The notes under the pieces are model-generated. The model was not told where the DNA came from, did not search any database, and worked only from the letters and a program-made list of their open reading frames with translations. The translations under genes were made by a program, and so were the position numbers. This document shows, one piece after another, positions 8,113-17,380 of a stretch of 64,000 nt of DNA (positions within the stretch are counted from its first letter, which is position 1; each line of letters starts with the position of its first letter). The DNA comes from Dokdonia donghaensis DSW-1 (lineage in GTDB: Bacteria; Bacteroidota; Bacteroidia; Flavobacteriales; Flavobacteriaceae): positions 804,001 through 868,000 of the forward strand of contig NZ_CP015125.1 in the NCBI RefSeq assembly GCF_001653755.1. The letters run 5' to 3'.

Positions 8113-8975
8113 TAGAGTACGTTTAATACTTGCTCTTTTATTTTTTCTAGCTCATCCTTCATTTGCACCACTAGCTGTTGCATAGGTGCATAATTAGATT
8201 TTGAGCCTATGGTATTAATCTCACGACCTATTTCTTGACCTATAAAGCCTAGCTTTTTACCGTTAGAGTTATCAGATTCTAGCGCTTCTGTAAAGTAATC
8301 TAGGTGATTTTTAAGACGTACCTTTTCTTCTGTGATGTCGTATTTCTCTAGGTAATAAATAAGCTCTTGCTCAAACCTATTTTCGTCAAGATTAACCTTG
8401 AGATCTGCAACGGCCTTTTCTAGACGCACTTTTACATCTGCAAGACGATCTTTATCAAGAGTGATAACTTCATCTAGTAAACGCTGTAGATTTTTAATGC
8501 GCAGTTCAAACTCAGTCTTGAGAGAGTTACCCTCATCTAGTCTGTAAGCGTTTATCTCCTTAAGCGCACCTTCTAGATTAGTTACAATGGCTTTGTACTC
8601 ATTTTCATCCAGTTCTTCACGCTCAGTTTTGAGAGCATCTGGAAGCCTTACAGCCATTTTAAGTAGCTCTATCTCGCTAGGCTCACCAGCAACAGCGTTT
8701 GACAGCTGTTTCATATACGTGTTTACAACAGATTCATTAATCGCTGTATTGGTGTTTTCGCCAGTGCTTTCTATGTAGAGACCTACATCTATCTTACCAC
8801 GTTCTAGAGCTTTTGCCACCATATTGCGTAGTGCGAGTTCTTTCTCACGATAGGTAGAAGGGATACGTGCATTGAGATCAAGGTTTTTGCTGTTAAGCGA
8901 TTTGATCTCGATAGTAATCTTTTTTCCGGGAAGCTGTACGACACTCTTCCCAAAACCAGTCATTGATTTTATCAT
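8112..8975 (-). CDS. yicC: YicC-family endoribonuclease
   Basis: From the ATG at 8975 the 287-residue protein starts MIKSMTGFGKSVVQLPGKKI, the family N-terminus (MTGFG). The C-terminus, LGFIGQEIGREINTIGSKSN followed by YAPMQQLVVQMKDELEKIKEQVLNVL, is the DUF1732 domain. YicC proteins are RNases in E. coli and B. subtilis. An in-frame ATG at 9056 would add 27 residues but reads through the palindrome at 9033-9050 (giving TLSRKRKK) and is rejected as start. It heads the gmk-nadD operon. Confidence 0.93.
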   Translation of the reverse strand: MIKSMTGFGKSVVQLPGKKITIEIKSLNSKNLDLNARIPSTYREKELALRNMVAKALERGKIDVGLYIESTGENTNTAINESVVNTYMKQLSNAVAGEPSEIELLKMAVRLPDALKTEREELDENEYKAIVTNLEGALKEINAYRLDEGNSLKTEFELRIKNLQRLLDEVITLDKDRLADVKVRLEKAVADLKVNLDENRFEQELIYYLEKYDITEEKVRLKNHLDYFTEALESDNSNGKKLGFIGQEIGREINTIGSKSNYAPMQQLVVQMKDELEKIKEQVLNVL

Positions 8976-9032
8976 AGCGCAAAGATAATGGTTCAGTAAG
9001 TAATGAAAAATTAAGAATGCCTGTGGTTTTTT

Positions 9033-9050
9033 ACGCTTTCGCGAAAGCGT
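9033..9050. repeat. 18-bp palindrome copy 3, upstream of yicC
   Basis: Perfect acgctttcgcgaaagcgt with TT/AA flanks, giving a 22-bp perfect palindrome. It lies between the yicC start and the stop of the gene at 9060. Confidence 0.95.
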
Positions 9051-9059
9051 AATCACATC

Positions 9060-9392
9060 CTATTTTACTTTTTCTTGCATATAAGAGCGCACCTGGTAGT
9101 TAGCCAGCACAACATATGCTACTAATGCTATATAACCGCCGTATGCAGCATAAGGGCTTTCTAAAAAGAGAAGACAACTACAAATTGCAAAAAGTGCAAT
9201 GGTGCCTATCCCATACTTTTGAGCAAGAAAGGAGTATGCTTTATCCCAAGTGGCTTGATCTCTCATCCACCATTCTGGAGCTTTTGACAAGAAAGGATTA
9301 CCCAGCGATGGCGGAAAGTAACGTGTATTTATAAATAATGCCAGACTTATGAGTGCTGGGGCAAATGTTGTAAGGAGTGCAGGGAAGTTCAT
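9060..9392 (-). CDS. Small membrane protein, possibly SdpI-like
   Basis: The 110-residue product has three or four hydrophobic segments. The stretch LGNPFLSKAPEWWMRDQATW resembles the GyRtp.sm.s.ETW loop of SdpI/YfhL-type integral membrane proteins, followed by a DKAYSFLAQKYG helix. That match is loose. Its start codon overlaps the stop of the upstream DUF1080 gene by one base (9392, TAATG), so it is translationally coupled to the sugar locus although a metabolic role is not evident. Confidence 0.6.
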   Translation of the reverse strand: MNFPALLTTFAPALISLALFINTRYFPPSLGNPFLSKAPEWWMRDQATWDKAYSFLAQKYGIGTIALFAICSCLLFLESPYAAYGGYIALVAYVVLANYQVRSYMQEKVK

Positions 9393-10153
9393 TAATCTAA
9401 TTTACGTAACCAAATATTTCTATACCCTACACCACTCATATCTCCGTGATCTTGTAATATTATAGGACCGTCACCGTGAGCATTGTTTTTTGGGTAACCT
9501 ATATACTCTGTACTACCTTGTATCTCATAGTGATCTTGTATGAGTACACCATTTAAAAATACGGTGATTGTAGCAGCTTTTGTCTTTTTACCTGCAGCAT
9601 TAAACGCTGGCGCGTGGAAGACAATGTCATAGCTGTTCCACTCTCCAGTAGGTTTTGCAGCCATAACGTCTGGAGCTTTTTGCTTATAAATAGAGCCTAC
9701 CATACCGTTTACATAGGTGTCATTGTCATTGTTATTTAAGATTTGTACTTCGTATAAGCCTTGAAAAAACACACCACTATTACTTCTGTTTTGGTTAGTC
9801 TGAGTATTGTTTGGGTCACTGCGCCATTCTAGGTGTAATTGCACACTCCCGAAGTCTTCTTTGGTCACAATATCTCCCGTTTTATCCTTTACGGTCATAC
9901 TGCCGTCTTGATTAATCGTCCACTTAGGAGCGCCGCCGTCGTTTTTACTTTTCCAAGCGTTGAGGTTTGTGCCGTCAAACAATACTACAGCATCACTAGG
10001 GATACCGGTCTGCCCGTTTATGGCAACCTTTGCAGGTTTTGGACCCCATACTTCTGTTTGTTCTGGTTTTGTAGGTTCGTCACCCACATTTCCTGAGCCA
10101 CACGATGTAATGGTTAGTGCTGTTGCGATAATTCCTAAATGGTATAATTTCAT
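9392..10153 (-). CDS. DUF1080 (3-keto-disaccharide hydrolase family) lipoprotein
   Basis: The 253-residue protein has a lipoprotein signal ending TITSC (Cys18) and one DUF1080 domain from about residue 55 to the end. Family marks are VVLFDGTNLNAWK, the LEWR strand, RSNSGVFFQGLYEVQIL, GSIYKQKAP and the C-terminal ILQDHGD...YRNIWLRKL. DUF1080 proteins have a concanavalin-like fold and include enzymes that cleave 3-keto-glycosides. It lies three bases after a second DUF1080 gene and belongs to the locus running from 15508 to 9060. Cell-surface or periplasmic location follows from the signal. Confidence 0.88.
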   Translation of the reverse strand: MKLYHLGIIATALTITSCGSGNVGDEPTKPEQTEVWGPKPAKVAINGQTGIPSDAVVLFDGTNLNAWKSKNDGGAPKWTINQDGSMTVKDKTGDIVTKEDFGSVQLHLEWRSDPNNTQTNQNRSNSGVFFQGLYEVQILNNNDNDTYVNGMVGSIYKQKAPDVMAAKPTGEWNSYDIVFHAPAFNAAGKKTKAATITVFLNGVLIQDHYEIQGSTEYIGYPKNNAHGDGPIILQDHGDMSGVGYRNIWLRKLD

Positions 10154-10156
10154 AAT

Positions 10157-10915
10157 CTATAATTCTTTTATTGTAATGTTGCGGTACCATACTTTATCTC
10201 CGTGATCTTGGAGACCTATGTGACCTTCTTGATATTTACCAAAGCCTTTCCAGTCTGCAAACTTAGTCTTTGCAACCATAGCATCCCACTCTTCACCGTT
10301 TACGGGGAAGGAGTATGCTTCTTTACCGTTAAGGCTTACTTTACCTAGGTTGCTATCGTGATTGATATAAAGCGTTACTTTATTCCACTCACCCGCGGGA
10401 TTGATCATACCGTTTGCAGGTTTTATCATATCATAAAGTGATCCTGCTTTGTGCGTTCCATTTGCCACCTTTGCATCTGGATGACGCTCGTCATCTAGAA
10501 CTTGTATCTCTGGGCCAGTTTCATAAGCTTCTTTAAATTCTGGCGATTCTTTTACACCCCAAAAGATGCCACTGTTACCACCTTCAGAAACTTTCCACTC
10601 TAGATTGAGTTCAAAGTTTTTATAGGTGTTTTTTGTAATGATGTTTTTACCACCTTCTTCCCCAGGTGTAAATGCCATTGCTCCATCTTCTATGGTCCAG
10701 TTGTCGTGCATACCGTCTGTACCATAACCTTTCCAAGCGTTGAGGTTAGAGCCGTCAAAAAGAACAACTTTATCACTAGGCTCGGCAATTTTTTTGCCGC
10801 CTATAGAGAAGGTATTACCTTCTCCACTCCTAATGTCTACAACCGTGGTTTTAGTTTCGTTTTTACAAGCAAATGCCATTAAAGCCACTGCTGCGATATA
10901 GAATGTTCTTTTCAT
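10157..10915 (-). CDS. DUF1080 (3-keto-disaccharide hydrolase family) lipoprotein, second copy
   Basis: The 252-residue lipoprotein (MKRTFYIAAVALMAFAC, Cys17) carries a DUF1080 domain with VVLFDGSNLNAWKGYGTDGM, LNLEWKVSEGGNSGIFWGVK, PEIQVLDDERHPDA, GSLYDMIKP and a final GLQDHGDKVWYRNITIKEL. It is clearly related to the gene at 9392 but diverged, so an old duplication with different substrate ranges is likely. The start is ten bases from the stop of the TIM-barrel gene at 10925. Confidence 0.9.
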   Translation of the reverse strand: MKRTFYIAAVALMAFACKNETKTTVVDIRSGEGNTFSIGGKKIAEPSDKVVLFDGSNLNAWKGYGTDGMHDNWTIEDGAMAFTPGEEGGKNIITKNTYKNFELNLEWKVSEGGNSGIFWGVKESPEFKEAYETGPEIQVLDDERHPDAKVANGTHKAGSLYDMIKPANGMINPAGEWNKVTLYINHDSNLGKVSLNGKEAYSFPVNGEEWDAMVAKTKFADWKGFGKYQEGHIGLQDHGDKVWYRNITIKEL

Positions 10916-10924
10916 AATTGTGTT

Positions 10925-11977
10925 TTAAAGTCCCAATATCTTCTTTAACTGCTCCTTGTCGATATCTTCTCCAGCAAAATCATCAAAGCGTTTTTGTGTT
11001 GCCTCAATAATATGTGAAGCGATAAAAGGTGCGCCTTCTCTAGCTCCTTGCTCAGGACTTTTTACACAACATTCCCACTCCATCACTGCCCAAACGTCAC
11101 AACCGTATTCTGTGAGTTTTGTAAAAATGGTTTTAAAGTCTATCTGTCCATCTCCCGGAGAGCGGTAACGCCCAGCGCGATCTTGCCAGTCACTATAACC
11201 GCCAAAGGTACCACGCTTCCCATCTGGTTTAAACTCAGAATCTTTTACGTGAAAGGCCTTTATAAACTCGTGATAGTGGTCTATATATGCGATATAATCG
11301 AGTTGCTGTAATACAAAGTGACTTGGGTCATATAAAATATTACAACGCTTGTGATTACCTGTAGCTTCTAGAAAACGCTCAAAAGTCACACCATCGTGTA
11401 AATCTTCACCAGGGTGAATCTCATAAGCCACGTCTACACCACACTCATCATAAGTATTGAGTATAGGTAACCAACGTTTTGCAAGCTCCTCAAACCCCAT
11501 CTCAACAAGTCCTGCAGGACGTTGTGGCCAAGGGTGCATTGTATGCCAAAGCAGCGAACCACTAAACGTGGCACTCACATCAAGACCAAGATGTTTACTT
11601 GCGTGTGCAGCGCTTATTACTTGCTTACGAGCCCACTCAGTACGCTTCTTTGGGTTGTTTTTACAATCGTCTGGAGCAAAGTTGTCAAACATCAAATCGT
11701 ATGCAGGATGTACTGCAACTAGTTGCCCTTGTAGGTGTGTAGAGAGCTCTGTAATCTCAAGCCCATAGTCATTTACTTTACCCCTAAGCTCATCACAGTA
11801 AGTTTTACTCTCTCCAGCTGTGGTGAGGTCAATTAATCGGTTTTCCCAAGTTGGGATTTGTATTCCTTTATACCCAAGGTCTGCTGCCCATTTGCACAAT
11901 CCGTCTAGCGAATTAAATGGTGCTTTGTCATCCATAAACTGGGCGAGAAATACTGCGGGTCCTTTTATTGTTTTCAT
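10925..11977 (-). CDS. Sugar phosphate isomerase/epimerase-like TIM barrel
   Basis: From ATG 11977 (MKTIKGPAVFLAQF) the product has 350 residues; an upstream ATG at 12004 adds nine residues and is less natural. It belongs to the xylose-isomerase-like TIM-barrel superfamily: YKGIQIPTWENRLID near the start, VAYEIHPGEDLHDG (metal-ligand Glu and His), ILYDPSHFVLQQLDY, KAFHVKDSEF and WAVMEWEC near the end. No signal peptide is present, so it is cytoplasmic. In related Bacteroidota loci such enzymes act with DUF1080 and Gfo/Idh proteins on 3-keto sugars; the exact reaction is inferred. Confidence 0.87.
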   Translation of the reverse strand: MKTIKGPAVFLAQFMDDKAPFNSLDGLCKWAADLGYKGIQIPTWENRLIDLTTAGESKTYCDELRGKVNDYGLEITELSTHLQGQLVAVHPAYDLMFDNFAPDDCKNNPKKRTEWARKQVISAAHASKHLGLDVSATFSGSLLWHTMHPWPQRPAGLVEMGFEELAKRWLPILNTYDECGVDVAYEIHPGEDLHDGVTFERFLEATGNHKRCNILYDPSHFVLQQLDYIAYIDHYHEFIKAFHVKDSEFKPDGKRGTFGGYSDWQDRAGRYRSPGDGQIDFKTIFTKLTEYGCDVWAVMEWECCVKSPEQGAREGAPFIASHIIEATQKRFDDFAGEDIDKEQLKKILGL

Positions 11978-12033
11978 TGGATATATTTTTTTCATTCCCG
12001 CCAAGGCGAGAATCTTTTCAGTTGTTGTTTTTT

Positions 12034-12051
12034 ACGCTTTCGCGAAAGCGT
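12034..12051. repeat. 18-bp palindrome copy 4, intergenic
   Basis: Perfect acgctttcgcgaaagcgt between the Gfo/Idh and TIM-barrel genes. A degenerate relative, CTTCCGCCTTCGCGGAAG, follows at 12086-12103. Confidence 0.95.
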
Positions 12052-12085
12052 ACTCATCTTTAAGTAAAAACATTCTATTTTGAGA

Positions 12086-12103
12086 CTTCCGCCTTCGCGG
12101 AAG
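12086..12103. repeat. Degenerate palindrome relative
   Basis: cttccgccttcgcggaag keeps arms CTTCCGC/GCGGAAG and a TTCGCG centre but differs from the consensus at several positions. It lies 35 bp from copy 4. Confidence 0.45.
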
Positions 12104-12112
12104 TGGACAAGC

Positions 12113-13246
12113 TTATAAGTTTACCCACACATTCCCATCACGATGAGATTGCACGGCTTTCTCTATAAAATTCATTCCTCGTACACCATCTGTCATACCC
12201 GGAAACTCGCCCGAATTGTAGTCTTCTCCACGTATTACCTTTGCAACACCTTTATAGATGTTACCCATCGCGTCAAAAATTCCTTCTGGGTGTCCCGGAG
12301 GTAGTTTTGTGCCGTCTAGCGATAGCGCACTGTTATAAGCGTGGCCAGGTTTGAGCACGCGCATAGGTTGACCATCTTCTAGTAAATAAAGATAGTTAGG
12401 GTTTTCTTGCTCCCACTTAAGGCCTGCTTTTGTACCATAAATAGCTACGGTAAAGTTGTTCTCTTCTCCAGTTGCTATTTGGCTTGATCGTAGTACACCT
12501 TTTGTGTATTCATCTAGGCGTAGTAACACGGTGCCGTCTATATCCATCTCATTATCTTCATACAGATGGTTGAGGTCTGCAAGTACAGATTTAATTTTTT
12601 TGCCAGTCACAAATTCTAGCATCTGGTAGGCGTGAACGCCTATATCACCAAGACAGCAAGAAATTCCAGATTTTTCAGGCATTAAACGCCAGGTGCTATT
12701 GCGTTGCTCCTTGTCGTGTATGAGGTTATTAATCCAGCCTTGGTAATACTGAGCGTCTACTTTTTGTATCTCGCCTAGTTCTCCATTTGCTATCATTTCC
12801 CTCATTTGGCGAACCATAGGGTAGCCTGTGTAGGTATGCGTAAGTCCAAAGACGTTACCATTCTTCTTTTGAATAGCTTCAAGCTCTAGCGCCTCTGCGT
12901 GCGTCATTGTCATAGGCTTCTCACAAATCACGTTAAAGCCAGCTTCTAGCAGCTGCTTTGCCATCGGGAAGTGTAAGAAGTTAGGTGTAAGTATAGATAC
13001 CACTTGCATACGCTGGTCTGCTGGGAGTGCTGTTTCCTTTTGTACAAGCTCTGTAAGATCTTTATAAATACGATCTGTCGGGATGCCTATTTGCGTAGCA
13101 AAGTCTTTGCTTACCTCAATATCTGGGTTAAAAGAACCACCTACTAGCTGGTATGCGTCAAACATACTTGCCGCCACGCGGTGTAACACACCTATTAAAC
13201 TATCACCGCCGCCACCTAAGACGCCCCATCTTATTTTATTGCTCAT
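12113..13246 (-). CDS. Gfo/Idh/MocA family NAD(P)-dependent oxidoreductase
   Basis: The 377-residue protein starts with the Rossmann motif RWGVLGGGGDSLIGVLHRVA and has the family EKPMTMTHAEA motif (Lys104 area) that places the catalytic lysine. The C-terminal alpha/beta domain includes CLGDIGVHAYQMLEFVTGKK, where Asp and His lie in the active site. These enzymes oxidise or reduce sugar hydroxyl groups with NAD(P). Within this locus it could reduce or oxidise C3 of a hexose; that is inferred from neighbours. It is cytoplasmic. Confidence 0.9.
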   Translation of the reverse strand: MSNKIRWGVLGGGGDSLIGVLHRVAASMFDAYQLVGGSFNPDIEVSKDFATQIGIPTDRIYKDLTELVQKETALPADQRMQVVSILTPNFLHFPMAKQLLEAGFNVICEKPMTMTHAEALELEAIQKKNGNVFGLTHTYTGYPMVRQMREMIANGELGEIQKVDAQYYQGWINNLIHDKEQRNSTWRLMPEKSGISCCLGDIGVHAYQMLEFVTGKKIKSVLADLNHLYEDNEMDIDGTVLLRLDEYTKGVLRSSQIATGEENNFTVAIYGTKAGLKWEQENPNYLYLLEDGQPMRVLKPGHAYNSALSLDGTKLPPGHPEGIFDAMGNIYKGVAKVIRGEDYNSGEFPGMTDGVRGMNFIEKAVQSHRDGNVWVNL

Positions 13247-13289
13247 TGTGTTGTGTTTTTTTTTTTAATGAAATAGTAAATGATAAGAT

Positions 13290-14513
13290 CTACTCCGTAT
13301 ATTCTATTTTTTCACTCTTAAATAACAGTGCAAAAATCACAAATACTGCTGCTGCAAAAATTGCTGGGAATACCCATACTGAGTTCCAGTCGTGACCTTC
13401 ACCTACAATATTTGCATCTGTTATTTTTCCTGCTACATAAAAACCTACCAGCATCCCTACACCGTAAGTAGCAAGTGTGATAAGTCCTTGAGCGGCACTT
13501 TTAATTTTTGGTCCAGCTTTACTGTCCGTATAAATCTGTCCAGACACAAAGAAAAAGTCATAGCAAATACCGTGTAAAACAATACCTGTAATAATCATAA
13601 AGAAAAGGTCTCCAGTATTACCATAAGCAAACAGTAGGTAGCGCAATGTCCAAGCGAGCATCCCTACAAGGATCGTTTTCTTAAACCCAAATTTCTTAAA
13701 GAAGAAAGGAAGTAATAACATAAAGACTACCTCAGATACTTGACCTATAGAAGCAAGGGCTGTAGACTTTTCTACACCAGATTCCGTTAGGAACGGACTT
13801 AAATTTTGATAATAAAAAGCAAGTGGAATACAAATAAGTACCGAAGAAAGGAAAAACACTAAGAAGTTTCTATCCTTAAGTAAATCTAAAGCTTCAAGAC
13901 CTAAAATATCTTTAATTGCAACTTTCTCTCCTTTTGCGCTTGGTGGTGTTTTAGGAAGTGTAAAACTAAAAACTCCTAGTACTGCAGAAGCAATAGCAGT
14001 CATTACAAAAGTGTTTTTAAGTAAACCTGCAGCGATAGACTCTTGAGAGTCCCATCCAAAAGCAAAACTTATTAGTAGTCCTGCCACAATCCAACCGATG
14101 GTTCCCCATACACGAATGAATGGAAAGTCCTTTGATGGATCTTTCATCTGGTTAAACGCAACTGAGTTTACTAGCGCCAGTGTAGGCATATAAGCAATCA
14201 TATACCCCAAAACATATGGATAAAACACAGCTGAGTCTGTTGCTTGTGACATTAAATACATAAGTACGGCACCTATAATATGCAACACTCCCAGAATGCG
14301 CTCTGCATTAAAAAATCGATCTGCAATAAGACCTATAATAAATGGAGCTATAATAGCTCCCCAAGATTGTGTAGAAAATGCTGCTGCAATTTCTCCTCCT
14401 TCGGCGCTTAGGTTATTACCCATAAATGTACCTAAGGTTACAAACCAGCCTCCCCAGATAAAAAACTCGAGAAACATCATAAAGGATAATTGAAACTTAG
14501 TCGTTGATTTCAT
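13290..14513 (-). CDS. MFS permease, nucleoside/sugar NupG-like family
   Basis: The 407-residue protein has about twelve membrane segments. The start, FQLSFMMFLEFFIWGGWFVT, and the loop GLIADRFFNAERIL, followed by FIRVWGTIGWIVAG, match the nucleoside:H+ symporter (NupG/XapB) branch of the major facilitator family. In Bacteroidota, members of this branch are often found with sugar isomerase and Gfo/Idh genes, so the cargo here may be a sugar or glycoside. It starts five bases after the following gene's stop is passed on the minus strand, consistent with one operon. Confidence 0.87.
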   Translation of the reverse strand: MKSTTKFQLSFMMFLEFFIWGGWFVTLGTFMGNNLSAEGGEIAAAFSTQSWGAIIAPFIIGLIADRFFNAERILGVLHIIGAVLMYLMSQATDSAVFYPYVLGYMIAYMPTLALVNSVAFNQMKDPSKDFPFIRVWGTIGWIVAGLLISFAFGWDSQESIAAGLLKNTFVMTAIASAVLGVFSFTLPKTPPSAKGEKVAIKDILGLEALDLLKDRNFLVFFLSSVLICIPLAFYYQNLSPFLTESGVEKSTALASIGQVSEVVFMLLLPFFFKKFGFKKTILVGMLAWTLRYLLFAYGNTGDLFFMIITGIVLHGICYDFFFVSGQIYTDSKAGPKIKSAAQGLITLATYGVGMLVGFYVAGKITDANIVGEGHDWNSVWVFPAIFAAAVFVIFALLFKSEKIEYTE

Positions 14514-14518
14514 AGTGC

Positions 14519-15508
14519 TTATTTAAGTTTGTCTATTGATTTTTGAACTAGTGCTTTAGTAAGAGCGATACCTTCTTTTGGATCTTCTAGTGGTCCTTCA
14601 TACTCTGTACCCACATATCCTTCAAAACCACTATCGGCAACGATTTGCATTAATCGTTGATAGTCTAATTTTGTCTCATTACCATTTTCATCAAAGTTAT
14701 ATGACTTTGCAGACACTCCCTTTGCATATGGCATCATTTCTTCTATTCCTTTATAGGTATCATATTCTAAAACACAAGGAGCACTCCAGCGTTCTCCTCC
14801 TTCACGTTTTACACAAAAGTTTCCAAAATCAGGTAAGACACCTACCGTTTCCATATTAACCTCTTTCATCACAGCAACAAGTTTTTCTCCATCGCTAGAC
14901 CAGCCTCCGTGGTTTTCTATAATTACGTTTACACCTACTTCTTTACCGTAAGCCCCTAGCTCTTTAAGAGAAGCTACAGATAGTGCGTGCCATTTTACAG
15001 GGTCTAGCTCTCCAAAGAGATTTGCCCTTACCGAGTGTGCTCCCATAAGTTTTGCTGCATCCATCCATATTTTGTGATTTGCAATAGCTTCTTCTAGTTT
15101 TTTAGGATCTGGATCTGCTAGTTCACCAGCGTGATCCACCATAATAAGAACGTTGTCTATTCCTGCAGCAGTTGCCTTAGCATTAAGGTCTTTTGCAAGT
15201 TTCATTACACGTTCTTTATAGTCTGTCCCTACTTCAGCAACAGATGGATATAGTTGTGTCACATATTCTACTCCTGTAAAACCAAGGTCTTTGGCAATTT
15301 GTGGGAATTCCATCGGGTCCATAGTACCCTCTTGAAACGGTTTGTGAAGAGACCATTGAGCGAGGGAATGTTTGTAAGAGGGCATATTTTCTTTAGAAAC
15401 TTCTTTTTCCGCTTTCGCGAAAGCGGAATTCTCCTCTTTTTTTACCTCCTCTTTACAAGAAATAAGTACAAAAGCGCATAAAAGAGCGCCTAACAAATAA
15501 TTTTTCAT
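14519..15508 (-). CDS. Xylose-isomerase-like TIM-barrel lipoprotein
   Basis: From ATG 15508 the 329-residue product has a lipoprotein signal (ALLCAFVLISC, Cys18), then a linker whose residues 29-33 (AFAKA) are encoded by a palindrome copy. The TIM-barrel domain runs from about residue 45: HSLAQWSLHKPFQEGTMDPM, FTGVEYVTQLYP, VNVIIENHGGWSSD (metal Glu/His), VGVLPDFGNFCV and YVGTEYEGPLEDP. An upstream in-frame ATG at 15556 would bury the signal and is rejected. It is the first gene of the minus-strand sugar operon and would act outside the cytoplasm. Confidence 0.88.
   Translation of the reverse strand: MKNYLLGALLCAFVLISCKEEVKKEENSAFAKAEKEVSKENMPSYKHSLAQWSLHKPFQEGTMDPMEFPQIAKDLGFTGVEYVTQLYPSVAEVGTDYKERVMKLAKDLNAKATAAGIDNVLIMVDHAGELADPDPKKLEEAIANHKIWMDAAKLMGAHSVRANLFGELDPVKWHALSVASLKELGAYGKEVGVNVIIENHGGWSSDGEKLVAVMKEVNMETVGVLPDFGNFCVKREGGERWSAPCVLEYDTYKGIEEMMPYAKGVSAKSYNFDENGNETKLDYQRLMQIVADSGFEGYVGTEYEGPLEDPKEGIALTKALVQKSIDKLK
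15409..15426. repeat. 18-bp palindrome copy 5, inside the TIM-barrel lipoprotein gene
   Basis: ccgctttcgcgaaagcgg: both outer bases changed together relative to the A/T form. Read as AFAKA just after the lipobox linker. Confidence 0.93.
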
Positions 15509-15626
15509 AAGATGAATTTTAAATAAGACTAGAACTATAACGTTTTCGCCTGTCATTTACTGTTAAATATAGGGTTTGACTAAGGTAGTCTTTTTTAGAT
15601 ATTCACAAAAAACAACTTAAAATTTA

Positions 15627-15634
15627 TATATTTG
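15627..15634 (+). promoter_or_regulatory. Candidate -7 box for the GMC oxidoreductase operon
   Basis: TATATTTG fits the Bacteroidota consensus TAnnTTTG and lies 38 bases before the start at 15673. No clear -33 TTG is seen at the usual spacing. Confidence 0.4.
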
Positions 15635-15672
15635 GTAACCTATATCCCAATAAATTTTCATTAATACATTTT

Positions 15673-17379
15673 ATGGTGAATACAGCTAACGAAAACGAAA
15701 TGTACGACGCAATTGTCGTAGGCTCAGGAATCTCTGGTGGATGGGCAGCAAAAGAACTATGTGAAAACGGTATGAAAACGCTCGTATTAGAGCGCGGTCG
15801 TATGGTAAAGCATATAGATGACTACCCTACAATGCACAATGACCCTTGGGACAATAAATTTAAAGGTAATAACTCACGTGAAGTGGAGGCTAGATATGAA
15901 AAACAAGCCCGTACGGGATATGTTCATAAGGCAGATAGTCGTCACTTTTTTGTAGATGATATTGATCATCCTTATAATGAGACAAAACGCTTTGACTGGA
16001 TACGTGGGTATCACGTAGGCGGTCGTTCTATTATGTGGGGTAGACAGAGTTATAGACTGTCTGATATAGATTTTGAAGCAAATAAAAAAGAAGGCATTGC
16101 TGTAGACTGGCCTGTACGTTATAAAGATATCTCACCTTGGTATGATAAGGTAGAGGAGTATATCTCTGTATCTGGAGAAAAGTTAGGTCTAGAGGTACTA
16201 CCAGACGGAAAGTTTTCACCACCTATGGAGCTTAACTGTGTAGAAGAGGTTCTTAAAAAGAATATGGCCGAAAATTATAAAGATGGTCGTCTTCTTACTA
16301 TAGGGCGTGTTGCACATATTACAGGAGCAAAGACCTATGATGGTCGTTCTGCTTGCCAGTTTAGAAATCGCTGTGTGAGAGGATGTCCTTTTGGAGGGTA
16401 CTTCTCAAGTAACTCATCTACGCTACCAGCTGCAGAGCGTACAGGAAATATGACGTTACGTCCGTTTTCTATCGTAACAGAAGTAATGTATGATGATGCT
16501 ACAGGTAAAGCTACTGGGGTAAAAGTGGTAGATCAAGAGACAAATGAAAAATTAGAGTTTAAATCTAAAGTTGTTTTCCTTTGTGCATCTGCCATAGGAT
16601 CTACAAGCATACTTATGCAATCTAAGAGTGAGCGCTTCCCTAACGGTATGGGTAATGACTCTGGAGAGCTTGGACATAACTTAATGGATCACCACTTTAA
16701 AGCAGGAGCAACTGCAAAATGGGATGGAGATCTAGATAAATATTATAAAGGACGCCGTCCTAACGGGATTTACATTCCTCGTTTTAGAAACATAGGCGGA
16801 GTAACAGATCAAAAAACCTTTAAGCGTGGATACGGTTATCAAGGTGGTGCAGGTCGTGGTGATTACCAACCACAAATTGCCGAAGCAGGATATGGCGCAA
16901 AGCTTAAAGAAGAGATTCAAAAACCAGGAGGATGGACTATAGGTCTTATGGGCTTTGGAGAGTGTCTTCCTTACCACGAGAATAAAATGACCCTAGATTA
17001 TAATGATCTTGATAAATGGGGACTGCCTAAGGTAAACTTTGACGCAGAGTGGAAAGAAAACGAGTGGGAAATGCGTAAGGATATGATTGCAAGTGCAAAA
17101 GATATGCTTAAAAATGCCGGCTTTAAAGATATCCAGACTATGGATGACCCAAGTGCTCCAGGTAACGGTATACACGAGATGGGTACAGCACGTATGGGAC
17201 GTGATCCAAAAACATCTGTATGTAATGGTAATAACCAGCTACACGCAGTACCTAATGTATATGTGACAGATGGAGCATTTATGACCTCTGCAAGTTGTGT
17301 AAACCCATCACTTACCTATATGGCTTTTAGTGCACGTGCTGCAAATCACGCTGCCGCTCAAATTAAAAAAGAAGCATAA
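15673..17379 (+). CDS. GMC-family FAD oxidoreductase, glucoside 3-dehydrogenase-like large subunit
   Basis: The 568-residue protein has the FAD-binding motif VVGSGISGGWAAKELCENGM near residue 16 and the GMC C-terminal signature GIHEMGTARMGRDPKTSVCN followed by VTDGAFMTSASCVNPSLTYM. A cysteine-rich stretch, CQFRNRCVRGCPFGG, is typical of gluconate/glucoside dehydrogenase catalytic subunits. These enzymes oxidise a sugar hydroxyl, often C3, passing electrons to a cytochrome or quinone. It has no signal peptide; export by hitch-hiking with the Tat-exported small subunit one base downstream is the known arrangement. Confidence 0.9.
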   Translation: MVNTANENEMYDAIVVGSGISGGWAAKELCENGMKTLVLERGRMVKHIDDYPTMHNDPWDNKFKGNNSREVEARYEKQARTGYVHKADSRHFFVDDIDHPYNETKRFDWIRGYHVGGRSIMWGRQSYRLSDIDFEANKKEGIAVDWPVRYKDISPWYDKVEEYISVSGEKLGLEVLPDGKFSPPMELNCVEEVLKKNMAENYKDGRLLTIGRVAHITGAKTYDGRSACQFRNRCVRGCPFGGYFSSNSSTLPAAERTGNMTLRPFSIVTEVMYDDATGKATGVKVVDQETNEKLEFKSKVVFLCASAIGSTSILMQSKSERFPNGMGNDSGELGHNLMDHHFKAGATAKWDGDLDKYYKGRRPNGIYIPRFRNIGGVTDQKTFKRGYGYQGGAGRGDYQPQIAEAGYGAKLKEEIQKPGGWTIGLMGFGECLPYHENKMTLDYNDLDKWGLPKVNFDAEWKENEWEMRKDMIASAKDMLKNAGFKDIQTMDDPSAPGNGIHEMGTARMGRDPKTSVCNGNNQLHAVPNVYVTDGAFMTSASCVNPSLTYMAFSARAANHAAAQIKKEA

Positions 17380-17380
17380 G

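Noticed and set aside
8976..9056. A longer yicC start at 9056
   Set aside because: It reads through palindrome copy 3 as TLSRKRKK and precedes the conserved MTGFG start; the ATG at 8975 is better.
10956..11311. Antisense frames over the sugar locus and elsewhere
   Set aside because: They are shadows of well-supported genes on the other strand, with no motifs and frame-dependent composition.
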